Origin: Castor canadensis
Lineage: Eukaryota > Chordata > Mammalia > Rodentia > Castoridae
DNA: 64,000 nucleotides
Assembly (NCBI RefSeq): GCF_047511655.1
Contig: NC_133400.1
Coordinates: 7,088,001 to 7,152,000, forward strand
Direction of reading: 5' to 3'
Both the position numbers and the translations under genes were made by a program. Position 1 is the first letter of the stretch. Every line of letters starts with the position of its first letter. Positions 47,069 through 56,641 of this stretch are shown one piece after another. The notes under the pieces were generated by a model. It searched no databases. It was not told the DNA's origin and saw only the letters and a program-made list of their open reading frames with translations.

Positions 47069-47393
47069 TTTTTTTTTTTGGCAGTCCTGGGGGTTGAACT
47101 CAGAGCCTTGTGTTTGTAGGTAGGTGCTGTACCACTTGAACCATGCCCCCAGCCCTATTTGCTTGTAGTTGTTTTTTGAATAGGGTCTCACATTTGTGCC
47201 CAGGCTGTCCTGGACCACGAGTCTCCTATTTATGCTAGCTACATAGCTGGGATGACAGGTAGTGCCATCATACCCAGCTTTTATTGGATGAGATGGGGTC
47301 TTGTGAACTTTTTGCCCCGGCTGGTTCTTGAACCTTGATCCTCCTGATCTCAGCCTCCCAGTGTTACTGATTTTTGGGAAACTGATGTGAGCC
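47069..47393 (-). mobile_element. Composite 7SL + ID-like SINE
   Basis: A T-tail, ID-like complement (GGGGTTGAACTCAGAGCC...GTACCACTTGAACCATG) and two B1-like complements (GGGATGACAGGTAGTGCC; TGATCTCAGCCTCCCAG). Confidence 0.85.
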
Positions 47394-47440
47394 CCCTTTC
47401 CCTAGTTACTTCATGAATCACTGTGTATCCTTTCTTCTCA

Positions 47441-47521
47441 ATTTTTTTTGATGGTACTGGTATTTGAACTCAGGACCTCACACTTGCTAGGCAACTGCCC
47501 CTTGAGCCACACCGCCAGCCT
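47441..47521 (-). mobile_element. ID-like SINE
   Basis: The complement of a solitary ID-like unit (TATTTGAACTCAGGACCTC...CCCTTGAGCCACACC), about 50 bases after the composite SINE and in the same orientation. Confidence 0.85.
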
Positions 47522-47579
47522 ACTGTGTACTTCAAAGAAACCAAACATCTGATCTTGAATGACACATACAGAGTTTATT

Positions 47580-47695
47580 GAAGCTGGGTGTATTTACACA
47601 GGCCTGTAATCTGCCCAGCATTGGGAAGGCTGCGGCAGGAGGATTGTGAGTTCCAGGCCAACCTGAGCTATATAATGAGACCGATCTGAAATAAT
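47580..47695 (+). mobile_element. Monomeric B1 SINE
   Basis: CAGGCCTGTAATCTGCCCAGC, GGCAGGAGGATTGTGAGTTCC and GGCCAACCTGAGCTATATAATGAGACC match B1. It has no long A-tail left. Confidence 0.75.
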
Positions 47696-47744
47696 ATTTT
47701 TGTTGACACTTCCTATGCTTCTTGTATAAAATAATCTTAATGAC

Positions 47745-47905
47745 AATAGTAAAAACATTAACAACAGTCTTTAACAAGTGTTTACTACGTGCAGACACTG
47801 TGGGAAGTTCTTCCTATGTGATGGGTATGAGTACTGTTCCACATTGATCATCCAGACAGTGATGCTACCAGATGGTAGACCCAAGATTTAAACCAGCTTG
47901 TTTTA
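47745..47905 (-). mobile_element. MIR SINE
   Basis: AAGTGTTTACTACGTGCAGACACTGTG and the downstream blocks ATCATCCAGACAGTG and ACCCAAGATTTAAACC match the complement of MIR. Confidence 0.7.
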
Positions 47906-49240
47906 AGCACCACTGTTCAGCCCCTCATGAGTTATGAAGTGCCCTCAGTACCCTTCTGATGTTTCTCCTTTTGTTGGCACATGGTACTCCTGCCATTGTG
48001 TCGCTGTGCACTGGTGCTTGACACTGAATCCAGATGCAGCCAATGACTATTACATCAAGAATAAGATAAGGAAGCATTGCTTCTCTATGCTTAGAACATG
48101 AAAATGTGGTTACGTGTGTCCTGTTGTTCAAGAGAGGACTGCACAGGCTGGTATGTGATGGAGCCCAGGACATAGGTTATCAGGGTGGCAAAGTATCTGT
48201 TTGAGTCCATCTGAGGGGCTGTCAGCCCTGCTTTTGGCCATGTTGCCTCCGAAGATGATGTGGCCTTACCGACAGTCATGACTATGATGTTGAAATCTGT
48301 GTCCATGGTCACGGGTCAATTGGCCTTGACTCTGATTTGGAGGTGACTGGTGCTGAGGCAGTTGGCACCATGTCTTGGTCAGTGTCCTCTTGCCCTCTCA
48401 GCACATTGGTGAGCCTCTCAGTGTTTGTCCACATGTCATGTTCCTTTTCCTTTTGGAGGGGATGGTGTTTGTCTCTTTTCACCATTGCATTTGGAAGGAT
48501 GTTTCTGAAACTTTTCCTTTGCTGCCATAGGCAGGTGGACAGAGGCTTCCCATGCATGAGGTGAATAGTCCCACATTCTGCACACTTGGTATTTTAAAAA
48601 AGTAAAAGTGTATACATTATTAATCTTTACTAAAATTAAGATAGCATGTTCCAGTAAGTTGAACCATTTATACCAACACTGAAAAACCTCCAAAGAATTC
48701 TAGATGTATGATACCATTCTTTACCACCTGAGTGGCAAGCTGTAAAGAGGTGATAGACATTTGTCAGTGTACTTATCTGTAAGAAACTCAACCTGAAACA
48801 AAGAGTACAACTGAGACATAAGATAGTATAGATACATGCGCAAATATGCAACCTTTTGCTTTCTTAGGTGTTTTACATTGAGTTGTTTAGGTGTCTTGAC
48901 ATTTCTACTGATTGTAGCTAAGACTGTTAGAGGTCAGAATGTCTTGGAGGCGTTCGTCTAATTCCTCACCAGCTCATACAGCCTTCACAAAGGGAGGAGC
49001 CTTCTAGCGCCTCCAGGAAACTTTCCAAGGAAAGGGGGTGCTCTACTTTGGAGGTGGCTTTTTCCATTTTGGCATAGTGCTAGCAGTTGGAAAATGCTTT
49101 GGTCTAGTGAACTAAAGTTAGTCATGTGCAGTTTCCATCCGTGGAGCAATAAATTCAGTCACTTAGACCTATATTTCACTTTCTCTGCTGCCATCCTACT
49201 CCAAGGTGTTCCTTTCTCCCTTGGGAAGAAACAATGATCT
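47906..49240. other. Intronic sequence with coding-like remnants on the minus strand
   Basis: No named repeat seen. Minus-strand frames at 48091-48693 are adjacent and charged-residue-rich but match nothing I know; they could be a decayed retrocopy. See findings. Confidence 0.4.
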
Positions 49241-49244
49241 TTTA

Positions 49245-50160
49245 TCCTGTTATTTTATTTTTAATTGACAAATAAAAGTAGACATATTTAAGGGGCAAAG
49301 TGTGATGTTTTGATAGAAATCTACACTATGGGAGGATCAACTCAGAATAATTAGCACCTCTTATTACCTCAGATAGTACCATTTCTTTATGGTGAGGGCA
49401 TTCAGGTTCTTCTCTATCATCAGATGTTTTGGAATACACAGTACATTATAATTGACTGGTCATCTCACTGTGCAGTGAAACAGATTTGTCTGTGTCATGG
49501 TAACCTGGTACCATGATGGATCAGCATCTCCCCTTTTCCTACTTACCTTTTCCTTTCACCTCCAACTCTTTCTGGCCTCTTGTAGTCATTCAGTTTTTTA
49601 GATTCCATATGTAAATGTGGGTGTTTATAGCTCTGGCTTATTTTACTTAGTGTATCCTCTAGGTTCATCCACATTGTCATAAATAGTAGAATTTTATGGA
49701 TTTTTTTTTGCTGAATATGTACTCTATCAACTGTATATTTATGTATCATCTATTTATCCATCTATCTTTATACACACACATGTGCCACATTTAAAAGTCC
49801 ATTTATCCATCTGTGGACAAGAGCTTGTTCCCATGTCATGCTTATTGTGAACAGTACTGTGGTGAACATGGGAAGTGCAAGCATCTCTTTGATACACTGA
49901 TTTCGGTTCCTTTGGGCATGTACTCAGGAGAGGGATTGCTGCCTCATATGGTACTTCTTTGTTGAGGAACTGCCATACAATTTTCCATAATGGCTGTATT
50001 AATTAATACTGCCAACATAGTATAAGGGTTCCCTTTCTTCCATATTCTAACCAATAGTGGTTATCTTTTTATCTGTTGAATAGTAGTCAACAACTACAGC
50101 GAGGTGATAACTTGTTGTAGTTTTCAGTTGTGTTTTTCTGGTAAATAAAAATGTTTAAGC
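49245..50160 (-). mobile_element. Old L1, 3' part (minus), of a 5'-inverted element
   Basis: The 3' UTR is recognisable on the minus strand (TTTAATTGACAAATAAAAG, GGGGCAAAGTGTGATGTTTTGATAG, then TCAGGAGAGGGATTGCTGCC near 49925). The ORF2 C-terminal part runs to about 50160. The flanking 50165-50712 segment is inverted L1 ORF2 from the adjoining upstream part. Confidence 0.75.
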
Positions 50161-50164
50161 ATTT

Positions 50165-50712
50165 TGTCAAAGCTATAGTAATTAAAACAGCATGGTACTG
50201 GCATAAAAACAGACACCCTGACCAATGGAGTAGGATAGAGAGATTAGAAAAAGGGTAGGGAGGGATTTGATATAGTAAGAGAAAGGACACATTGGAGGAA
50301 GGACAGTGTCTTCAATAAATGGTGTTGGAAAAACTGGATACTTACATACAGATGAATTAAAATGGACCATCTTCTTACCCTTATGTAAAAATCAACTTAA
50401 AAGTTTATTAAAAACTTGAAGATGGAAGACCCAAAGCTATAAAACTGCTAGATGAAGACATAGGGAAAGTCTCTGACATTGGTTTAGTTGGTGATTTCTT
50501 GGCTATGACCCTAAAAGCATAAGCGATGAAAACAAAAGTAGACAAATGGGATTGCATAAAGCTAAGCAGCTTTTGCACAGTAGAGGAAATAGCCCCAGAT
50601 TGGGAGAAAATATCTGTAAATCATACACTGGACAAGGGACTAATACCCAAATATGAGGAACTCAAGGTATTAAATATCAAGAAAACTAATAACTGTATTA
50701 AAATGGGCAAAG
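50165..50712 (+). mobile_element. Old L1, inverted 5' part (plus)
   Basis: The + strand reads like ORF2 ([16 protein letters not shown]-like; VDKWDCIKLSSFC; DKGLIPKYEELKVLNIKKTNNCIKMGKE). It ends just where the minus-strand part begins in L1 coordinates. This head-to-head layout is the mark of twin priming during insertion. Confidence 0.75.
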
Positions 50713-50714
50713 AG

Positions 50715-50797
50715 GACTGGGGAATGTAACTCAGTGGTAATGCACTTGCCTAGTATGAAGGAGGATCCAAGTTTATTCCCCAGCATATCAAAAAAAG
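50715..50797 (+). mobile_element. ID SINE (classic form)
   Basis: GACTGGGGAATGTAACTCAGTGG and CTTGCCTAGTATGAAGGAGG, ending CCCCAGCATATCAAAAAA. It is closer to the classic rodent ID than the other ID-like copies here, and follows the twin-primed L1. Confidence 0.85.
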
Positions 50798-50939
50798 TGT
50801 GTGTGTTTGTGTGGGGGGCAAAGAACTTGATGTTTCTTAAAAGAAGCCATACAAATGTCCACTTTTCCTCTTTGTCCCCTTCTATTCTCATGGAGTATCC
50901 AAAGCGATTGTTTGAAGAGGTAACTCTGAACATGTCACT

Positions 50940-51395
50940 TTCTTCCCAAAGTCTTCAGTGACCTCCCATCACTCTTGGGCAAAAGTCCCAAGTACTTCAT
51001 GGGCTCACATTCCCGCCTGCCTTCCAGGCGTGGGTAGTGCAACTCTCTCTTGCCCCTTCTGTGTACACTCATTGCCACTTACAGTTCATCCACAATCATT
51101 TTGCTTCATGACCTTACATGTGCTGTTTCTTTGGTCCTGCCTGGTCTCCCCTTACTATCAGCTTCCAGCTCTCAAGTGGATTTGCCAAGGGCTTCTTCCC
51201 TGACCCCAGACCAGTATAGACTTTGTCGTATATGCCCTGAGTGTTCTGTGTTCTTGACAGCATCAAGCCTTGTAATCAGTTACTTCTGTACTTATTTAAA
51301 GACTATCTTTCAGAAAGCAGAGTTATGTGTGCCTTGGTCTGTATGGTGTTCCCAGCACCTATACAAAAGAGGTGCTTGTGGAAATCCTTCAAGTA
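50940..51395 (+). mobile_element. L2 LINE 3' part
   Basis: CAGTGACCTCCCATCACTCTTGGGC, GCTTCTTCCCTGACCCCAGACC and TGGTGTTCCCAGCACCTA follow the L2 3' end order. Confidence 0.75.
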
Positions 51396-51679
51396 TTCCA
51401 GAAAGCTCTGGACTACTAGAAATTTGGACTTTTTCCTTCAGGTAAAGAATCACTATTTTTCTTCCTGCTCTATCTTGACATATGTCTCAACCCTTCTTCA
51501 CCCGCGTGGCTGTTCTCTCATGGTTATTCTCTAGTCTTATTAATCCCCTACTTTCAGTGTATTACCTAGAATAGTTCTTGGTATCATCAGCAAAATTCAT
51601 GTCTTGTAATTTGGACACTAGACTTTTAATTAATTTAGTCTCAGGAGAAGCCAGAACCTGAATTACAGAATAAATGTTT

Positions 51680-51920
51680 TAAAAAATATTGTGAGCAAAA
51701 ACAATTTAGACCAGGTAGAGGATAAAGTGGTTCTCAGAGGAAAATTCATAATCATAGACACATGTATTAAAACCAAAAAGAAAAAAAAGAACCAATTTAA
51801 CATTCATCTCAAAAAGTTAGAGAAAGAACAACAAAGTGAAAGGGCTCCATAAGCAAGGAACAAATGTGAACAAGCAAAAATATTAATGAAGTAGAACAGA
51901 AAAATAGAGTGAGTGTATTA
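51680..51920 (+). mobile_element. Old L1 ORF2 fragment
   Basis: Adenine-rich, translating in pieces like TCIKTKKKKKNQFNIHLKKLEKEQQSERAP, the stretch between endonuclease and RT in L1 ORF2. It is directly next to the minus-strand L1 that follows, so it may be an inverted or unrelated fragment. Confidence 0.6.
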
Positions 51921-51924
51921 AAGG

Positions 51925-54660
51925 TTGCATTTTTTGATGTCAGAATTTTACTTGCATGTATGTATATATATTTACCATTTTTATTAATAACATGGAAATT
52001 TCCATTTTATTCATTTTAAGGATGCTGGCATAGCATTTAGTACCTTTATAATCCAGAACATTTTTATCACCCAAGTGGAAACCATGTACCCATTAAGTAC
52101 TTACCTGCCATTTCCCCAGCCCTGGCAGTCACTCCTTGCTTTCTGTCTCTATGGATTTGCCTGTGTTGGATATTTCATATAAATGGAACCATACACTATA
52201 TAGCCGTATGTATTTTTTTAACTTAGTGTAACATTTTCAAGATTCATCCATATCATAGCATATAGTCAGAACTTCACTCTTTTTTAATGGCTGAATGATA
52301 TTGCATTGTATTGCACATACATCTAAATTACATTTTGTTTGTCCATCTGTTGGACCCTTGGGCTGTTTCTACCTTTAGCTGTTTTGACTAATACTGCTTG
52401 GTGCCTTGGCTTACAGATGCCTCTGTCCCTATCTTCAGTTCTTTTGGGGTATAAAGCTAGGGGTGCATTGCTGGGCCAGGTCATAGTTCTGTGTTTAACT
52501 GCCACATTTTTCTATAGCACCTGTATGCTTACACTTACCTCAGGATGTCACAAGGATTCTAGTTTGTTTTCATCTTCACCAACACTTGTTATTTTCTGTT
52601 TATTTGTTTTTGACATTAGTCATTCTGACATTTTTGACATGGTATTTCATTCTGGCTTCAGTTTTCATTTCCTTAACTGAACATTTTTTATGTGCTTGGT
52701 AGCCACTTGTGTATCTTGGAGAAAGGTCTCTTCAAGTCTTTTGCCCATTTTTGAATTGGGTTGTTCATCTTTTTGTTGTTGAATTGTAAGGGTTTTTAAA
52801 AATATATTCTGGATAGTAAATCCTTACGATAGCTGTGATTTGAAAATATTTTCTCCAATTCCATGGATTATCTTTCTCTTGACCATGTCATTTGACACAC
52901 AAAATTATAATTTTAATGAAGACTAGTACATCTGTTTTCATTGCCTATGCTTTTGGTGTCCCATTTAAGGTTACGATTCCCAATATCGTAAAATAGAAGC
53001 GGAGAAATTGGGCACTGGTGTTTTGTTCCCAGTCTTAGGTGTATGATTATGATGTTAGCTGTGGGTTTCTCACAGATACCCTTTATCATGTTAAGTGAGT
53101 TTCATTTCATTCCTAGTTGTCTGATTTTAAATTATTAAAAGATGTTGAATTTGTCAACTCCTTCTCTGCTAATGGCGATGATAACTGTGTGTTGTTTTCC
53201 TTCATTGTGGTAAAGTGGTGTGCTGCATTTACTGATTTTCACATGTTGAACCACCCTTGCGTTCTAGGATTCATTCCAGGTGGTCGTGGGATTTATCCTT
53301 GTTTCATATGCTGCTGGATCAGTTGCTAGTACTTTGTTGAGGATTTTCTCATCTCCAGTCTCAGGGTTATTGGCCTCTAGTTCTCTTTTCTCATGGTGTC
53401 TTTGTCTCGTTTTGGTATCAGACTAGTGCTGGCCTCCCAAATGAGCCTGAAAATGTACTCCTTTTTAACTTTTTGGGAGAGTCCAAGAGAATGGTGTTAA
53501 CTCTAAACGTTTGGTAGAGTTTACTTGTGAAGCTGCACGGTCCTGGCCTTCTTTTGTTGGGAGATTGGATTATTGATTCAATTCCTTTACATGCTGTCAG
53601 TCTCTTCAGACTTTCTGCTCATTCTTAGGTCAGTTTTGGCCATTTGTGTGTTTCTAGGGATGGTTCCATTTCATGTAGGTTGCCCCTCTTTCATTTCGGA
53701 TTTTAGCAATTTGAATTTTCTCTCTCTCTTTTTTTCCTTAGCCTAGCTAAAAGTTTGTCAGTTTTTTTGATCTTTTCTAAGAACTAACTTTGGTTTCTTT
53801 GACTTTTTCTCTATTGTTTTCAATTCTCTACTTTATCTCCACTCTAATCTTTATTCTAATTTCCTTCCTTCTGCTAGCTGAGTTTATTTTTCTTTTTCTG
53901 GTTACTTAAGATATATGATTTGGTGATTGATTTATGATCTGTGCTCTCTCTCTTTCTCTCTCTCATTATGTAGCTGGCATTGATCTTCCTGTGTCACTCC
54001 GACTGATCTCAAAGTCACAGTCCTCCTGCCTCAGTCTCCCAAGTGCTGGGATTACAGGTCTTGGTTCTTTCTTATGTTTGCAGCTATAAACTTCCTTTGT
54101 AACAACACTTTTGCTGTTTTCCATAAGTATTACCGTATTGGTATGTTATGGTTTTGTTTTTATTTGTCTCAAGATATTTTCTAATTTCCCTGGTGATTTC
54201 CTCTTTGGCCCATTGGATGTTTAAGACAGGGCTCTTCAATTTGCACATATTTGTAACTTTTGTAGTTTTCTTTCTGTTACTAATTTCTAGCTTATTCCAT
54301 TGTGCCATGAAAAATGCTTATACGATTTTAACTTTTTCAGTTCTTAAAAAAATTCTTAAAGTTTGGCTTGGGGCATAACATGCGGTTTGTCGTGGAGAAT
54401 GTGCCATGTGCACTTAGGAAGAGCATGTATCCTGCATTGTTGTTGGGATGGTGTACACGTGTGGTAGGCCTACTTGGTTTGCAGTGTTTTCCAAGACATG
54501 CATTTCCTCACTGAGATGTCTGGTTATTCCATCCATTATTGAATGTGAGAGATTCAGGTTTCCAACTATTGCAGAACTATCTGTTTCTCTTTTATATTTT
54601 GTCAACTTTTGCTTTATTTGTTTTTTGGGGCTCTGTTGTTAGGTGCACGTATGCTTATAA
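51925..54660 (-). mobile_element. Old L1 (L1M-like), about 2.7 kb, minus strand
   Basis: The 3' UTR lies at the left (CACCCAAGTGGAAACCATGTACCC, TCTGTCTCTATGGATTTGCC). ORF2 follows in antisense with clear order: GTTTGTCCATCTGTTGGACCC, TCTTTTGCCCATTTTTGAATTG, GTTGAACCACCCTTGCGTTCTAGG, GTTTGGTAGAGTTTACTTGTGAAG and GTTCTAGG. The far end reaches TATTGAATGTGAGAGATTCAGG near 54537. All frames are broken. A B1 is inserted at about 53969-54060. Confidence 0.85.
53969..54060 (-). mobile_element. B1 SINE in the old L1
   Basis: The complement of a B1 (CAAAGTCACAGTCCTCCTGCC, CCAAGTGCTGGGATTACAGG). Short copy. Confidence 0.8.
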
Positions 54661-54941
54661 TTGCTCTGTCTTCTGAAGGATTAAACAAATTCAGCACTGA
54701 AAGACACATCTTATTTGGGTTATATGAATCTAGAAGACAATTAAAAGCTCTCAGATTTCTGTACACACAAACAGTTCTGGTACTAGATCTAGATGCTGTT
54801 GTAGCATGACCCTTCTTTTTGGTTTTCTGACCTAAACATGTGTTTTTTAATGATTTCTGTTAAATTTCACCTTGCTTCTTGTTAGCTTATTGAGATGATT
54901 TTGAAAATAGGACTTGGGTTCTCCTTCTGGCTTATGTTAGC

Positions 54942-54944
<3 letters not shown>

Positions 54945-54983
<39 letters not shown>
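54945..54983. repeat. (TG)n microsatellite
   Basis: About 19 TG units. Confidence 0.95.
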
Positions 54984-54984
<1 letters not shown>

Positions 54985-54989
54985 CTGTG

Positions 54990-55045
54990 ATTTTTTTTTT
55001 TCGGTTTGTTTATTCATATGTGCATATGTTGTTTGGGCCATTTTA
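54990..55045 (-). mobile_element. Very short L1 3' end
   Basis: A T-run followed by TTATTCATATGTGCATATG, then TTTGGGCCATTT: the same start as the young L1 3' ends at 3.35, 60.24 and 63.84 kb. Truncated to about 55 bases. Confidence 0.7.
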
Positions 55046-55369
55046 CGTTAGCTTCTTCTTTCCAGGCTTTCACAAAGGTGACATAGAGAAATGAAATAGA
55101 ATAAGTTACTTGCTGTTCTTACTGAGAGTCAACCATTTTTCTTGAATAAATACTCCTTAGGTTGCTGCAAGTCTTTGGTTGATTTATAGGGTTCTGAAAA
55201 AGTTGATTCAGAACCAGTTTCATCATTGCTTAATGGAGGAGAGAATTTTTGGAGGTTCTTAGATTGCTATCTTTATTGAAATTACCCTCATGTTATTCAC
55301 ACTTTATAGTCTTAGTCTAAATTATATGGAAAAATTTTGCCAAATGGTTACCAGTCATCTGCCTGGGGT

Positions 55370-56077
55370 GCTCCATTCAGATAGGAATCACTGGTAGGTG
55401 AGAAGAAGGTCTTCTGGTGCTACTGTCCTGGCCCTGAGTGCCTATGTCCTAGGGGCTGGACTGGCAGAGCCCAAGGCTCATGGCTTCAGACCCTGAGACC
55501 AGAGGCCTATTGCTGCAGGCCTTAGAAGCCAGAGAGTCATGACTGTGGGCACTGAAGTTGGAGACTCATTGCTCTGGGTTTGGTAGCAGCTCCAGCACTC
55601 GGCAGTTTTTATAATCCTAGGTTTCTGTAACTGAGTGGCAGCAGCAAACAGCTGCAAGCCAGCAGTAGGTGGTACCTTCTGGTGTTACACCTGTCATACA
55701 GGCCTTGGGTTTGGGGACTAATGCTTACAGCAGTCATTGTTACAGCTCTCAGTGCTAAGGTGCTGGCCTCTTCAGCCCCGACAGAGGCCAGTGTCTCAGC
55801 TGTCATGCCTAGGGTATCTGAGATCCTTGGCTTTAGGGCTTCGCAGCTCTTGGAGCTCTTCCAGCACCAGGGCCCGTGCATTCTGTTCTCTGGCTCTTCA
55901 CAGCCCTTGTCTTTCTTCAGCTCTGTTCTTCATCCTCTCTTGCCTGCTGTCAACTTTGGCTGTCCCTCTTTGACTGCTGCCTCTGCTCCCTGTTCTTTTT
56001 GTCTTGGAAGCTCTCTGGAACTCTTCAGCTGCTGTTGTCACTGCTGCCACCACCAGGATGATGGCTCTTGCTGCCTT
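55370..56077. other. CTG/CAG-rich segment next to an LTR
   Basis: About 700 bases are richer in GC than the flanks, with many CTG/CAG words. They end exactly at the LTR called at 56078. It could be interior sequence of the same element or unrelated; no retroviral protein or primer-binding site was recognised. Confidence 0.35.
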
Positions 56078-56641
56078 TGCCACTGTTAGTGATCTGCTGC
56101 GGCTTCTGCCACTCTATTAATGACAAAGATCAAAAGTAGTCTAAAGAAAGACCACTGGAGAGAGAGAAGCCTTTTATTGGGCTCAGTGTACCTGAAGCAG
56201 CCCAGGAGGGAGTCTCCTTCCTGGCTCATAAGGTGAGCTGCTTATACAGCCAGAAAGGGGGAGCAGCAAGGGTGTATGCATCAATCATGCAGACCTTCAT
56301 GCAAATGAAGGACTGTGTTTGCACCAATGGTACAGTCCTTCACGCAATCGAAGGACTCTGTTTATCCCAATCATGGTGTAGTTCCTCATGCAAATGATGG
56401 ACTTTGTTTACACCAGTTGTGGTGCAGTTCCCCATGCAAATGAAGGGCTGTTTTTGCACCAATCATTGTGCAGTTCCTCATGCAAATGATGGACTGTATT
56501 TGCAGCAACCAATAAAGGCTTAGCATTGACATTAACTAACAGTGCTCTAGCATGCTTAACTCCTGCCCCAGTGCCCCAGGGAGAGGTGGGTCCCTTTAAT
56601 AGGTTTCAGAATACCTTTGTTGCATTCCCAGTATTGTGGCA
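56078..56641 (-). mobile_element. Endogenous retrovirus-type LTR (minus) with octamer minisatellite
   Basis: The ends TGCCAC (56078) and GTGGCA (56641) are inverted TG...CA termini; flanks GCCTT and TCCTT match at 4 of 5. Read on the minus strand, the left part is U3 with a repeat of ATTTGCAT and CCAAT-type words. A TATAAGC box follows at about 56241-56252, then AATAAA at about 56173 and a C/T-rich U5. No protein is encoded. It sits antisense in CDYL2 intron 1. Class and family not assigned. Confidence 0.75.
56301..56520 (-). repeat. 46-base tandem repeat with octamer motifs inside the LTR
   Basis: About five units of 45-48 bases, each beginning near ATGCAAAT (the second is degraded to ACGCAATC) and with GAAGGACT/GATGGACT, then a TTGCACCAAT-type box and CAGTTCCTC. 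The octamer is the OCT1/OCT4 (POU) motif, and CCAAT is the NF-Y motif. Confidence 0.85.

Noticed and set aside
56301-56520. CRISPR-like array (regular repeats of about 46 bases)
   Set aside because: The units are contiguous and diverged, without unique spacers, and lie in the U3 of an LTR in mammalian DNA.
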